Shown one piece after another: positions 12,201 through 21,373 of a stretch of 64,000 bases of DNA (its first letter is position 1; every line of letters starts with the position of its first letter). The stretch is taken from the NCBI GenBank assembly GCA_016934055.1, contig JAFGTR010000042.1, positions 1-64,000 on the forward strand, in the 5' to 3' direction. Below the pieces are notes generated by a model. The model made no database searches. It was not told the DNA's origin and saw only the letters and a list, made by a program, of their open reading frames with translations. This DNA is from Bacteroidales bacterium (GTDB taxonomy: Bacteria; Bacteroidota; Bacteroidia; Bacteroidales; UBA10428). Both the position numbers and the translations under genes were made by a program.

Positions 12201-15200
12201 GTTAACGACGCACCGGTTATAACAGTTCCCGATGTACAAAGTACTACCGAAGATGCAAACCTTGTGTTTAGCGCCGGTAACAGCAACCTGATATCAGCAA
12301 GTGATGCAGATGGTAACAACCAGTCCTTCACCATCGCTGTTACCAACGGCACCTTCACTTTATCAACAACCACCGGTCTGACAGGAAGCGGCAGCGGCAG
12401 TGCATCATTGTCCTACTCAGGCACTCTGGCCGGCATGAATACCGCATTAAACGGAGCGTATTTCACAAGCACTTCGAATTTCAACGGAAGCGCCTCTCTG
12501 ACCATCGAAACTGATGACGGCAATGGCGGAACAGACTCTGAATCCATCACCATAACCGTGACCCCGGTCAATGATGCCCCTGTTATTACTGTTCCTGCAG
12601 CACAAAACATTGACGAAGATGTCAGCCTTGTGTTTAATACAGCAAACATCAATCTGATATCCATCAGTGATACCGAGAACAACAATCAATCGGTCACCAT
12701 TATTGTTACCAACGGTACTCTCACACTTTCAACACGTACAGGATTAACAGGAAACGGCAACGGCAGTGCATCATTGTCCTACTCAGGCACCCTGGCCGGC
12801 ATGAATGCCGCATTAAATGGCGCTTATTTCAGAAGTGATCTGAATTATTCCGGTAATGCCTCCATATCTGTTTCAACAAATGATGGCAGTGGCGGAACCG
12901 ACTCAAAATCAATTACTGTCACCGTGACACCTGTGAACGATGCCCCGGTTATTACCATTCCCGTATCACAAACTATCACTGAAGATGTAAACCTTGTTTT
13001 CAATGCAGGCAACAGCAATCATATCTCCATCAGTGATGCCGATAACAACAGCCAGACTGTCGCCATTAATGTAACAAATGGCACTTTCACACTTTCAACA
13101 CTTACAGGATTAACAGGAAATGGCAACGGGAGCTCATCCTTATCTTACACCGGTACTCTTGCAAGTATCAATACTGCATTAAATAACGCATACTTCAGAA
13201 GCAACCTTAATTATAACGGCAACGCGTCTGTTTCCATTACCACAAATGATGGTAATGACGGAACAGATTCGGAATCAGTGGCCATCAGCGTGATCCCTGT
13301 GAACGACGCACCGGTCATTACCGTTCCCGCTACCCAAAATGTTGCTGAAGATGTTAACCTTGTTTTTAACACAGGAAACAGCAATCTTATCTTTATCAGT
13401 GATGACGACAACAACAGCCAGACTGTCACCATTAATGTATCAAATGGCACTTTTACTCTTTCAACTACCACAGGCGTAACAGGAAGTGGCAGCGGAAGCG
13501 CATCGTTATCCTATTCAGGCACATTAACCAATATCAATGCCGCATTAAATAACGCATTCTTCAGGGGTACCCTTAATCATAATGGCAATGCCACACTGTT
13601 GTTTATTACCAATGATAATATGGGGGGAACAGATACAAAATCCATTGATATCAATGTAACGCCTGTTAATGATCCCCCTGTTATAACCGTTCCGGGTATC
13701 CAGAACGCTACCGAAGATGTCAATCTGTTTTTCAATACCATAAACGGCAATGTAATCTCTGTCAGTGACCTTGAAAATGACAACCAATCTGTAAACATTG
13801 CCGTTACAAATGGCACCTTTACTCTTTCAGCTGCAACAGGTATTTCAGTAACCGGTAATGGTACAGCAGAACTGACAATTTCCGGAGCTCTTCCCAACAT
13901 TAATGCCGCCCTGAATAACGCATATTTTAAAGGCACGCTGAATTATAACGGCAGTGCATTATTGACAATAAACACAAATGATGGTAACGGCGGAACAGAT
14001 TCACATACTGTTGATATAATCGTTGCGCCTGTAAATGATCCTCCTGTTGCAACCAATGTCATCATTAACCGCCAAAACAACAGGATAGGGACAGTCAACA
14101 CCGGGGAATTCACATACACAGATCCCGAAACCGGCAATTTTATGCAAGGAGATCACACATATACATGGTACCGCAGACTGCTGCCTGACGGTGACACCCT
14201 TTTGATTGACACTGTATCAACTGTTTCCTATACACCTGTAATAAATGACGGCGGTTATTCAGTCTGTTTTGAGGTAACCCCCAGAGACAATCTGAACTTA
14301 TCAGGTGAACCGGTCAAGAGTCCTTTCTATTATGTCAATGCAGTACCTGAAGCTGGTAATGTGCACATTTATGCACCTGACCTGCGGGTGAGTCAGACTG
14401 TTTATGGAAGGTATTCATACAGTGACCTTGAAAATAATGCTGCGGGACAACATACATTTCAATGGTACCGCTCTGCTGTACCTTCAGGGACCGGAACGCT
14501 CATTCCAACAGCCAATGATACTGTTTATAAAATAAAGGTCACAGAAGACTTAAAATATATCAGGTTTGTGGTGTCACCGGCTGCAATAACCGGATCAACG
14601 CCGGGCACAGCCGTTTCCTCTGAATGGATAGGACCTGTTGAAAGCAATACACCAACTGCCATAATCTCAGGTACTGATACAATATGCAATGATGGTTCAA
14701 AATCTGAGATCACTGTGACCCTTACAGGTGAACCGCCCTGGAGTATTCAATACAGGCGTTTCGTTTCGGGAAGGTCAGAAGACATAACTGTGAACAATAT
14801 TATCAGCTCGCCATACATCTTTGACGCTCCCGGAGACGGGACTTATACTATGTTGTCAGTTTCTGATGTCAATTATACTTCAGGTCTGGTATCCGGTTCT
14901 GCTGTTATCTCATATTATCCGGAAGCTACGGCCAGGCTTACAGGAAGTACCGAGATATGCCCGGAAGATAATTCACTGGTTTCAATGACAGTTGACCTTA
15001 CCGGTACAGCTCCCTGGTCATTTGTATTGAAAAGAAACCAGGACGATACTACATTTGCGAATATCACACAGAACAGAGTTGTCTACAGAACCAGAAGAAC
15101 TGGTATTTATAAAATTGTCAGTTTGTTTGACAAATATTGTACTGGTGATACGGTACCGGGTTATGGAACAGCTGTTATCAGCGCTATTACTTCACCAAAA

Positions 15201-18200
15201 GCTATACTATCCGGTGCTGACACTATTTGTCCGGGGGATACGGCCATCCTTCATGTACAATTTACAGGAGAAGCCCCTTTTAGTGTCACTTATTTGCGCA
15301 ATGGAACAAATGCCAGAACAATCAATAACATCCGGCAACATGATTACATGTTGAAAGTTGTGGGTAATGGAACATATACCCTTTCTGCCGTTACCGATCA
15401 GGTCAGAACCGGTTGTGTTTCCGGCACAGGCACAGTGGTATATTATCCCATTCCCACAGCCTCCATCTCAGGATCAGGATCTATCTGTGAACACAATTCC
15501 AAAAACCTCATGGTTGCCTTTACAGGAACAGCACCCTGGAATTTCAGTTACCACCGTAACGACGAAGTGCCGGTCAGTATTAACAATATCACTGCACCTT
15601 CACACAGTATTAACGTTAAACTGGAAGGCAGTTACACCCTGGTAAACGTTTCAGACCATTACTGTAACGGAACTGTTTCCGGTAATGCTGTTGTTACGGT
15701 TACCCCTGCCCCTGAGGTAACGATTACAGGTCTCAGCCCGGCATACAGTTATCAGGACATGTCAATGATCCCTGTTTTCGGTGAACCTGAAAGCGGAACA
15801 TTTATGCCACCTTTGGTGGAGATCCGGGATACGAATTATTTTCTGCCCTACCTGGCAGGCATTGGTATCCACACTATTGTATATTCTTATCGTGACGTTG
15901 TTACCGGATGTTTCGGATATGACACGGCCATTATAGCCGTATTGGCTGCTGATGCTGACATCATCTTTCCCGATAACGACACAAAAAAGTTCTTTTGTTT
16001 CAATGATGCACCTTTTATTCTTCATGGGCACAATACAAAAAACAGCATTGGAACATTCACCATCAGCGGTGGAGCAGGCCTGGCCGACAACCACGATAAC
16101 ACGGCCACTGTTTATCCGTCACAGCTGAAAAGCGGTACATATCAGGTAACATACAAGTATTTCAATGAGACATGGCTTGAAGTGAAAGAAAGCTTTGAAG
16201 TAGAATATGTCAGTGAGCTCAGATTCATCGGTTTCGACAGAACTGCATATTGTGATAACGAAGACCGTATTTCATTGAATGGTAATATTGCCGGTGGTGT
16301 TTTCTCCGGCAGGGCTGTTACAGGTAATGTCACCACAGGCTTCAATTTCGAGCCCAAACTTGCTTATGCGGGTCCGGATACCGTTTTTTACACCTTAACA
16401 ACAGCCCGCGGCTGTTCACGTCAGATATTTAAACATTTGATTATCAGAGATGCCCCAAATATAAACTTTACCGTCGATGGTACCTGTTTTTCTTCATCAG
16501 CTGCAGACTCCACTTCATTCATAAACCTTACAACAAGCACAGATACTGTAAGAAGCTGGCTATGGACCTTTGGCGATGCCACCAGCCAGAATGACAGTTC
16601 CACCTTAATGAACCCTAAACACAAATATACAAGGGACGGGACAAAGAGGATCACGCTTAAGGCAAATACAGATTTTTGTGAAAACTCAGGATCGATTATT
16701 TTTAATTTTGGAAGAAAACCTATAGCTGACTTTGACTGGTCGTCAGAATGTTTTCATGAAGGTCAGGGTATCAGATTCATCAATAAATCATCATCAGTTG
16801 ATCCGGTCATCATTGATGGTTATAAATGGAAATTCCATACCGGTGAAAAATATGACAGCCTTTCCTCCAGAGATGCCGAATACGTTTACAGCGACACCGG
16901 AAATTATAAAGTTGAGCTTTTCATTCATTCCAATTTCGGATGTACAGATAAGCGCATTAAGACACTCCCGTTAAGACCTACATATCAGATGGCTGAAGGC
17001 GCTTCATATTTTGAAGGCTTTGAAAATGGTATGGCAGGATGGCTCAGCACATCGGAAAATACCGTTAACTCATGGAGAATGGACACGCCCGCCGATGCAC
17101 CCGGAGAAGGTTTTGTCGGAGCTGCTAAAGGTGATTATGCCTGGTATACAAATATCACGGTTGATAATGCTGGAACGGCGCCCAGGGAACAGTCTGCTGT
17201 AACATCCCCATGCTTTGATTTTTCCGGTATTCATAAGCCTATGATCAGGTTTGACCTGTGGCGTTGGTTTAATAACAACCTTAATGACGGTGCTGTCATG
17301 CAATATAAAGCCGATACCGGCACAGCATGGAAAAATGTAGGAGACCTGCATGACGGCATCAGCTGGTACCTTGACCATAAGATCAGTAGTAACCCGGGGG
17401 GCCAGCCTATCGGATGGTCCAAGACCTCCAACGATGCTATGTGGAATGAAGCACGGCATAGTCTGGATGAACTGAAAAACAAAACCGATGTACAGTTTCG
17501 TATTGCTTATGGTTCAGACAGTACAGCCAGGGAGACCCATGGCATGGCTTTCGATAACATATGGATCGGTGAGCGTAATAGAATTATTCTGATTGAACAC
17601 TTTACCAACTCCGGCGATTTAGATTCGAAGGCAGCTGATTCATCTTTGGATGCCCTGGCCAACAGCAATCCGTATGACATTGTTGATATACAATATCATA
17701 CTTCATTCCCCGGAACAGATCCGTTCAACCAGCAAAACAAGGTTGATCCCGGCACCCGTGTATTATACTACCAGTTATCATCTGTCCCCGTTTCTATTGT
17801 CAATGGTGGTGCTGATGACGACTTTATATTTGACTATGATGGTAATGATCTGAAACCTTTGCTGGTGAAAAATCAATCACTGACAACTCCAAAATTCAGT
17901 TTAAGCCTGGAGACGTCCATGACAGATAATGCTCTTAACATTAATGCCGAACTCCGACCCCTGGAATCAGTCATAAACGAACAGATTACCCTCCACATTG
18001 CCGTTATTGAGCGCAAAATAACAGGCATTACAGGAGCCAATGGCGATACTTTATTTGAAAGTGTACTGAAAACAATTCTCTCCAGCACTTCATATACCAA
18101 CAACTGGGATCCGGCCGTCGACTTTAAGACAGTAACTAAAAGCTGGAATTATAAAAATGCATACAACGCTGATGAAATCAGGGTTATTGCTTTCGTCCAG

Positions 18201-18548
18201 AATGAGGCAAGCAAAGAAATCTACCAGGCTGCCATCGACAAATATGATGTGCAAACCGCACTTTTTGATAATCATGCCTTTCAGCGCAGCAAAGGCACCA
18301 TCGGTTTTGTTGCATTTCCCAATCCGGTTTATAACGAGGTTTTCATCAGATTTGAGGAAGCCCTCGTGAAAAAGACAACCCTTGATCTTTTTGACATCAA
18401 CGGGAAACTTGTATTGACAAAAGAATTGTACCCCGGTCAGAAGGTATATACCATAGCGATGGATGACTTTCCGGAAGGATTCTGTTTCATGAGGATGACT
18501 TCGGATAAACATTTTATCGGCTTGCAAAAGCTGGTAATTTCCAGGTAG
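9279..18548 (+). CDS. 3089-aa secreted SGNH hydrolase plus cadherin-like tandem repeat protein, paralog 3, with T9SS type A domain
   Basis: N-terminal SGNH/GDSL signature (IMPLGNSITSG; HLGTNG; DSIHPDNSGY), ten ~122-aa repeats starting PVITVPxxQSVAEDxxL, then the shared C-terminal chassis and tail AFPNPVYNEVFIRFEE...GLQKLVISR. Confidence 0.93.
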   Translation: MKLSLPAIINPKSIVIGFLLLLLLPVYPQDTLKIMPLGNSITSGTYAGDIRPSGDMVGYRYQLYQSLTDAGYTFDFVGSENSGSNYLPTTGPDYTNHAGFPGYTAEEILYLLQTGRDRDENCKIGTCDGSYLEYYDPDIIYIHLGTNGLDSPEDADSIADDINDILNEIDLYETISGKTVVVFLCRILNQAGDDPAGNNSVTTYYNSLLDALEASRTEDSIVMVDMENGAGIDYRYSPTGDMLDSIHPDNSGYIKMGDQWFNETENINLADPVVSGMVNESTDEGGSFGITLDNFVYDPQDRDEEMTWSCSGQSNLNIEISTATRTATITPVDPNWNGSETLIFRATDPSGAYDEDTVTYTLVAVNDAPVITVPVSQSVAENASLVFSTANSNLISVSDADGDDQSITINITNGTFRLSTLTGLTGTGDGTATLFYSGTLTSINAALNNAYFRGTLNYSGSALISVETNDGQDGTDSESISVTVTSVNDDPVITAPVTQSVAEDASLIFSTANSNLISISDVDGDNQSVNIEVANGTFTLSATAGLTGSGSGSSSLSYSGTLANINAALNGAHFTGTPDYSGSASLTIDTDDGNGGTDSESIAITVTPVNDPPVITVPGDQSVAEDEDLVFNTANSNLISISDPDNDNQSLAVSISDGTFTLFATTGLSGTGSGTALLNYSGTLSNINNALNNAVFRGNDNFNGDATITVVTNDGYGGSDTKIINITVTALNDDPVITVPGTQSVAEDVNLLFNSANGNTISINDPESDNQSVAITVVNGTFTLSTLDGLTGNGSGTAALSYSGTIASINSALNNAFFSGTHDYHGSASISFATNDGHGGEDSKSITINVNQVNDPPVLNIPASQSIAEDANLVFNAANSNLISVGDVDDDDQSIEIEITNGTFTLSTTTGLTGSGSGSASLSYSGTLAGINAALNGAYFTSTSNFSGSASLTIKTDDDNGGSDTESIAITVTTVNDAPVITVPDVQSTTEDANLVFSAGNSNLISASDADGNNQSFTIAVTNGTFTLSTTTGLTGSGSGSASLSYSGTLAGMNTALNGAYFTSTSNFNGSASLTIETDDGNGGTDSESITITVTPVNDAPVITVPAAQNIDEDVSLVFNTANINLISISDTENNNQSVTIIVTNGTLTLSTRTGLTGNGNGSASLSYSGTLAGMNAALNGAYFRSDLNYSGNASISVSTNDGSGGTDSKSITVTVTPVNDAPVITIPVSQTITEDVNLVFNAGNSNHISISDADNNSQTVAINVTNGTFTLSTLTGLTGNGNGSSSLSYTGTLASINTALNNAYFRSNLNYNGNASVSITTNDGNDGTDSESVAISVIPVNDAPVITVPATQNVAEDVNLVFNTGNSNLIFISDDDNNSQTVTINVSNGTFTLSTTTGVTGSGSGSASLSYSGTLTNINAALNNAFFRGTLNHNGNATLLFITNDNMGGTDTKSIDINVTPVNDPPVITVPGIQNATEDVNLFFNTINGNVISVSDLENDNQSVNIAVTNGTFTLSAATGISVTGNGTAELTISGALPNINAALNNAYFKGTLNYNGSALLTINTNDGNGGTDSHTVDIIVAPVNDPPVATNVIINRQNNRIGTVNTGEFTYTDPETGNFMQGDHTYTWYRRLLPDGDTLLIDTVSTVSYTPVINDGGYSVCFEVTPRDNLNLSGEPVKSPFYYVNAVPEAGNVHIYAPDLRVSQTVYGRYSYSDLENNAAGQHTFQWYRSAVPSGTGTLIPTANDTVYKIKVTEDLKYIRFVVSPAAITGSTPGTAVSSEWIGPVESNTPTAIISGTDTICNDGSKSEITVTLTGEPPWSIQYRRFVSGRSEDITVNNIISSPYIFDAPGDGTYTMLSVSDVNYTSGLVSGSAVISYYPEATARLTGSTEICPEDNSLVSMTVDLTGTAPWSFVLKRNQDDTTFANITQNRVVYRTRRTGIYKIVSLFDKYCTGDTVPGYGTAVISAITSPKAILSGADTICPGDTAILHVQFTGEAPFSVTYLRNGTNARTINNIRQHDYMLKVVGNGTYTLSAVTDQVRTGCVSGTGTVVYYPIPTASISGSGSICEHNSKNLMVAFTGTAPWNFSYHRNDEVPVSINNITAPSHSINVKLEGSYTLVNVSDHYCNGTVSGNAVVTVTPAPEVTITGLSPAYSYQDMSMIPVFGEPESGTFMPPLVEIRDTNYFLPYLAGIGIHTIVYSYRDVVTGCFGYDTAIIAVLAADADIIFPDNDTKKFFCFNDAPFILHGHNTKNSIGTFTISGGAGLADNHDNTATVYPSQLKSGTYQVTYKYFNETWLEVKESFEVEYVSELRFIGFDRTAYCDNEDRISLNGNIAGGVFSGRAVTGNVTTGFNFEPKLAYAGPDTVFYTLTTARGCSRQIFKHLIIRDAPNINFTVDGTCFSSSAADSTSFINLTTSTDTVRSWLWTFGDATSQNDSSTLMNPKHKYTRDGTKRITLKANTDFCENSGSIIFNFGRKPIADFDWSSECFHEGQGIRFINKSSSVDPVIIDGYKWKFHTGEKYDSLSSRDAEYVYSDTGNYKVELFIHSNFGCTDKRIKTLPLRPTYQMAEGASYFEGFENGMAGWLSTSENTVNSWRMDTPADAPGEGFVGAAKGDYAWYTNITVDNAGTAPREQSAVTSPCFDFSGIHKPMIRFDLWRWFNNNLNDGAVMQYKADTGTAWKNVGDLHDGISWYLDHKISSNPGGQPIGWSKTSNDAMWNEARHSLDELKNKTDVQFRIAYGSDSTARETHGMAFDNIWIGERNRIILIEHFTNSGDLDSKAADSSLDALANSNPYDIVDIQYHTSFPGTDPFNQQNKVDPGTRVLYYQLSSVPVSIVNGGADDDFIFDYDGNDLKPLLVKNQSLTTPKFSLSLETSMTDNALNINAELRPLESVINEQITLHIAVIERKITGITGANGDTLFESVLKTILSSTSYTNNWDPAVDFKTVTKSWNYKNAYNADEIRVIAFVQNEASKEIYQAAIDKYDVQTALFDNHAFQRSKGTIGFVAFPNPVYNEVFIRFEEALVKKTTLDLFDINGKLVLTKELYPGQKVYTIAMDDFPEGFCFMRMTSDKHFIGLQKLVISR
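10380..14042 (+). repeat. Ten in-frame coding repeats, ~366 bp (122 aa) each, within paralog 3
   Basis: Ten occurrences of the PVITVP-x-x-Q-x-x-x-ED-x-x-L unit start; first two starts lie exactly 366 bp apart (10380, 10746). Confidence 0.9.
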
Positions 18549-18724
18549 AGCCCGCCAGAGGTTGTTTCTCGCAGAGATATGGTCATATAATCTCTCGCTA
18601 AGACGCAGAGACGCCAAGTTGAAGAATTAGTTTATGCAGATCCACCTGGTGTTTTGTTCTTTGTGTCTTAGCGGCTTTGCGAGCTTTGTCTCTTCTGCGA
18701 GGTTTACCTCTTCTCCGCGAGGAA

Positions 18725-19933
18725 CTATATATTCTGAATGTGTTTACCAAAAGACTTCCCGAACTCAAGGAGCTGATCGCGCTTTTTTTCATCCGGTGCA
18801 AACTTATTGGTTATGCCTTCCATAACGACATTCAACTTCAAGGCTTTTAGCTGGTTCTCAAGTATTTTCACCGCTTCCCCGCTCCACCCGTACGAGCCAA
18901 ATACTGCCGCTTTTTTGCCCCTGTCGCGGATGGGATTGATCACTGCAAACATTTTGTACACCGGTAAAAGGGTATTCTGATTAATGGTGGGAGAGCCAAT
19001 GAGGATTGATTTGCTTTTTACGATCAGTTCTTCCAGGTCACCGGGTGACATATTTTCAATGTCAACGAGGCTGATTTTATATCCGGTTACTTCTTTAATG
19101 CCTTGTGCAATATATTCAGCCATCTGTTTTGTATAACCATAGGCCGATACGTAAGCAATAAGCACATGATTATCATCACACTTTGAATTCGCAAGATATT
19201 GTTCTGCATATTGCTCCGTAAGATCAACGATTTCCCTCCAGTGTGCCCGCAGTATAGGGCCGTGTCCCGGACAAATGCATTCTATCTCCAGTGGCCTTAT
19301 TTTTTCAATGGCCTTTACCATAAACTGGCTGAAAGGCCGCAAAATCACATCAAAGTAATATTTAAATGAATCGCTGTAATCACCGACAATATCATCAAAC
19401 ATAGCAGGATGACAGAAATGGGCCCCGAAAGAATCACAGGTAAATAAAACCTTATCTTCTTCAACATAGGTGTAAACAGAATCAGGCCAGTGGAGATTTG
19501 GTGCGCTTATAAACCGCAGGGTTTTATTCCCAAGGCTCAGCGTATCCCCGTCTTTCACATAATTATATTTGAAAGGCTTTCCGATCATATCCTGCAGGTA
19601 TGTGATCGCCTGACGGCTTCCATAAACCTCTGCCCGGGGTGCTATTTCAAGCAAGGCTTTCAGGCATCCTGAATGATCAGGTTCAGAATGATTTATGATA
19701 ATATAACTAATGTCTTCCGGATTTGTAACTTCTTTTATCCTCGACAGATAAACATCTTTGAATGACTCCTTGGCCGTTTCAACAACAGCTTTTTTTTCGG
19801 CGTCAATAAAATAGGAATTATAAGTGGTCCCGAATTTTGTTTCCATGACTATGTCGAAGGTAACAATACTGTCATCTAAAATCCCTATCCAGCGGATATC
19901 ATCAGTTATATTCAAAATCTTGTTGTTTTCCAT
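18725..19933 (-). CDS. fprA: FprA family A-type flavoprotein (flavodiiron protein)
   Basis: 402 aa; metallo-beta-lactamase-like HSEPDHSG diiron motif and C-terminal flavodoxin domain (VLIAYVSAYGYTKQMAEYIAQGI). Confidence 0.92.
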   Translation of the reverse strand: MENNKILNITDDIRWIGILDDSIVTFDIVMETKFGTTYNSYFIDAEKKAVVETAKESFKDVYLSRIKEVTNPEDISYIIINHSEPDHSGCLKALLEIAPRAEVYGSRQAITYLQDMIGKPFKYNYVKDGDTLSLGNKTLRFISAPNLHWPDSVYTYVEEDKVLFTCDSFGAHFCHPAMFDDIVGDYSDSFKYYFDVILRPFSQFMVKAIEKIRPLEIECICPGHGPILRAHWREIVDLTEQYAEQYLANSKCDDNHVLIAYVSAYGYTKQMAEYIAQGIKEVTGYKISLVDIENMSPGDLEELIVKSKSILIGSPTINQNTLLPVYKMFAVINPIRDRGKKAAVFGSYGWSGEAVKILENQLKALKLNVVMEGITNKFAPDEKKRDQLLEFGKSFGKHIQNI

Positions 19934-19959
19934 AACCCGTGTTCATAAATATTGTTGGT

Positions 19960-19988
19960 CAAAGATACAGTGTTTCAATAAACTTCAA
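19960..19988 (-). promoter_or_regulatory. Putative Bacteroidetes promoter (TTG-N18-TATCTTTG) of the flavodiiron gene
   Basis: On the minus strand: TTG aagtttattgaaacactg TATCTTTG, close to the TTTG-N19-TAnnTTTG consensus, 27 bp upstream of the start codon. Confidence 0.55.
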
Positions 19989-20074
19989 GGTGAATTCATT
20001 TCATAATGCAGCAATAAAAAAAGATATTCGTCTTTGAAATGTCGAAGTCCGAAAAAACTTTAAAAACTGACAAT

Positions 20075-20776
20075 ATGAAAAATCTTGTTTTGTTTGCTGT
20101 TGTGCTTTCTTTTTCATGCAATGCCCCTGTCATGAGTGGTGAAACCATTAAGGAAACCAGGCAGGTTGACCAGTTTTCATCCATTAGCCTGGCTATTTCT
20201 GCCAACGTCTATCTCACACAGGGATCAGTTCAAAAAATTGAAATTGAAGGCGACAAAAATTCTCTTGCGGAAATCGAAACTGTTGTCACCGGTGATTTGT
20301 TAAAGATCAAAACCAAAAGCCGTATTGGTGGTAATTTGGGTAAAGTTAACCTTTATATCACTGTGCCGGAGATTAACGGATTAAATGTCGCAGGCTCAGG
20401 AGATATTATGGCAAAGTCAGTCATAAAAACCGATGAGATGGATATGAGTGTCAGTGGCAGCGGTTCCATTCACTTGACAGAACTGTCTGTTCATGAGGTA
20501 TCGACAACGATTACCGGATCAGGGAATATTGATATAGAATCAGGACAGGCCCAATCAGAGCTGGATGTAGTGATAACCGGTTCGGGATCATTTTCGGGAG
20601 AAGGATTCTCAGCAGATGAAGCCAATGTTACCATCACAGGCTCGGGTAATGCTAAAGTCTGGGCTGTTAAAGAACTGGGGACCAACATTACGGGTAGCGG
20701 CAGTGTAAGTTACAAGGGTAATCCGCTGGTAAATGCCATTTCAACCGGATCGGGAAAGACACGTGCTGTACAGTAA
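20075..20776 (+). CDS. DUF2807 (head GIN domain) putative lipoprotein
   Basis: Internal ATG at 20075 gives signal MKNLVLFAVVLSFSCNAP (lipobox-like Cys); repeated GSG motifs (VSGSGSIHL, ITGSGNIDI, ITGSGSFSG, ITGSGNAKV, ITGSGSVSY) typical of DUF2807. Confidence 0.87.
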   Translation: MKNLVLFAVVLSFSCNAPVMSGETIKETRQVDQFSSISLAISANVYLTQGSVQKIEIEGDKNSLAEIETVVTGDLLKIKTKSRIGGNLGKVNLYITVPEINGLNVAGSGDIMAKSVIKTDEMDMSVSGSGSIHLTELSVHEVSTTITGSGNIDIESGQAQSELDVVITGSGSFSGEGFSADEANVTITGSGNAKVWAVKELGTNITGSGSVSYKGNPLVNAISTGSGKTRAVQ

Positions 20777-20791
20777 GACTTAAAAAACAAT

Positions 20792-21373
20792 CTATGGCCT
20801 GATCACTTCAATCTCGCCATGCAGGCCAAGTTTGATTACACCGGAAGGTTTCGCCTTTGTGTGATCTTCCTGTCTCCATTTGACAACATAATCAACACGT
20901 TGAAATATGACGGGATCAATATTTCTGAAACTTTCCGGCCATGGTTTTCCGCTGATGTTGGCAGAGGTTGATACTAATGGTTTGCGCAGTTGACTGATGA
21001 GCTCTCTGCAAAAGTCATCCTGAACAATACGGATACCAATTGTACCATCATCAGCCACCAGATTTTCTGCCAGATTTTTAGCCCCGGGGTAAATGATTGT
21101 TAAGGGTTTATCGGTAAGTTCAGCAAGGTCCCATGCCATTGGAGGAACTTCCCGGATATATCTGTCGAGAAGGGCTGTTGTATCAAGTAAAACCAGCATA
21201 TTTCTGGTATCATTCCGTTGCTTGATCTCATAAATCCTTTTCACCGCTGCAACGTTGGTGGCATCACAGCCAATACCCCAGATGGTATCCGTAGGATATA
21301 AAATTACACCCCCCTTCCTGAGGACCTGAAGTGCAACCCTTATATCATCTGTCATTTTGCATGAGCTTTTCAT
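20792..21373 (-). CDS. L-threonylcarbamoyladenylate synthase (Sua5/YciO/YrdC family)
   Basis: 193 aa; GGVILYPTDTIWGIGCDA and KPLVSTSANISGKPWP motifs. Confidence 0.92.
   Translation of the reverse strand: MKSSCKMTDDIRVALQVLRKGGVILYPTDTIWGIGCDATNVAAVKRIYEIKQRNDTRNMLVLLDTTALLDRYIREVPPMAWDLAELTDKPLTIIYPGAKNLAENLVADDGTIGIRIVQDDFCRELISQLRKPLVSTSANISGKPWPESFRNIDPVIFQRVDYVVKWRQEDHTKAKPSGVIKLGLHGEIEVIRP

Noticed and set aside
13577-13936. 119-aa antisense ORF and many similar antisense ORFs inside the giant genes (e.g. 12047-12373, 16421-16654)
   Set aside because: Shadow ORFs opposite long repetitive coding sequence; their periodic recurrence follows the sense-strand repeats.
18090-18617. 175-aa minus-strand ORF overlapping the end of paralog 3
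   Set aside because: Opposite a strongly supported T9SS-type C-terminus; no recognisable domain.
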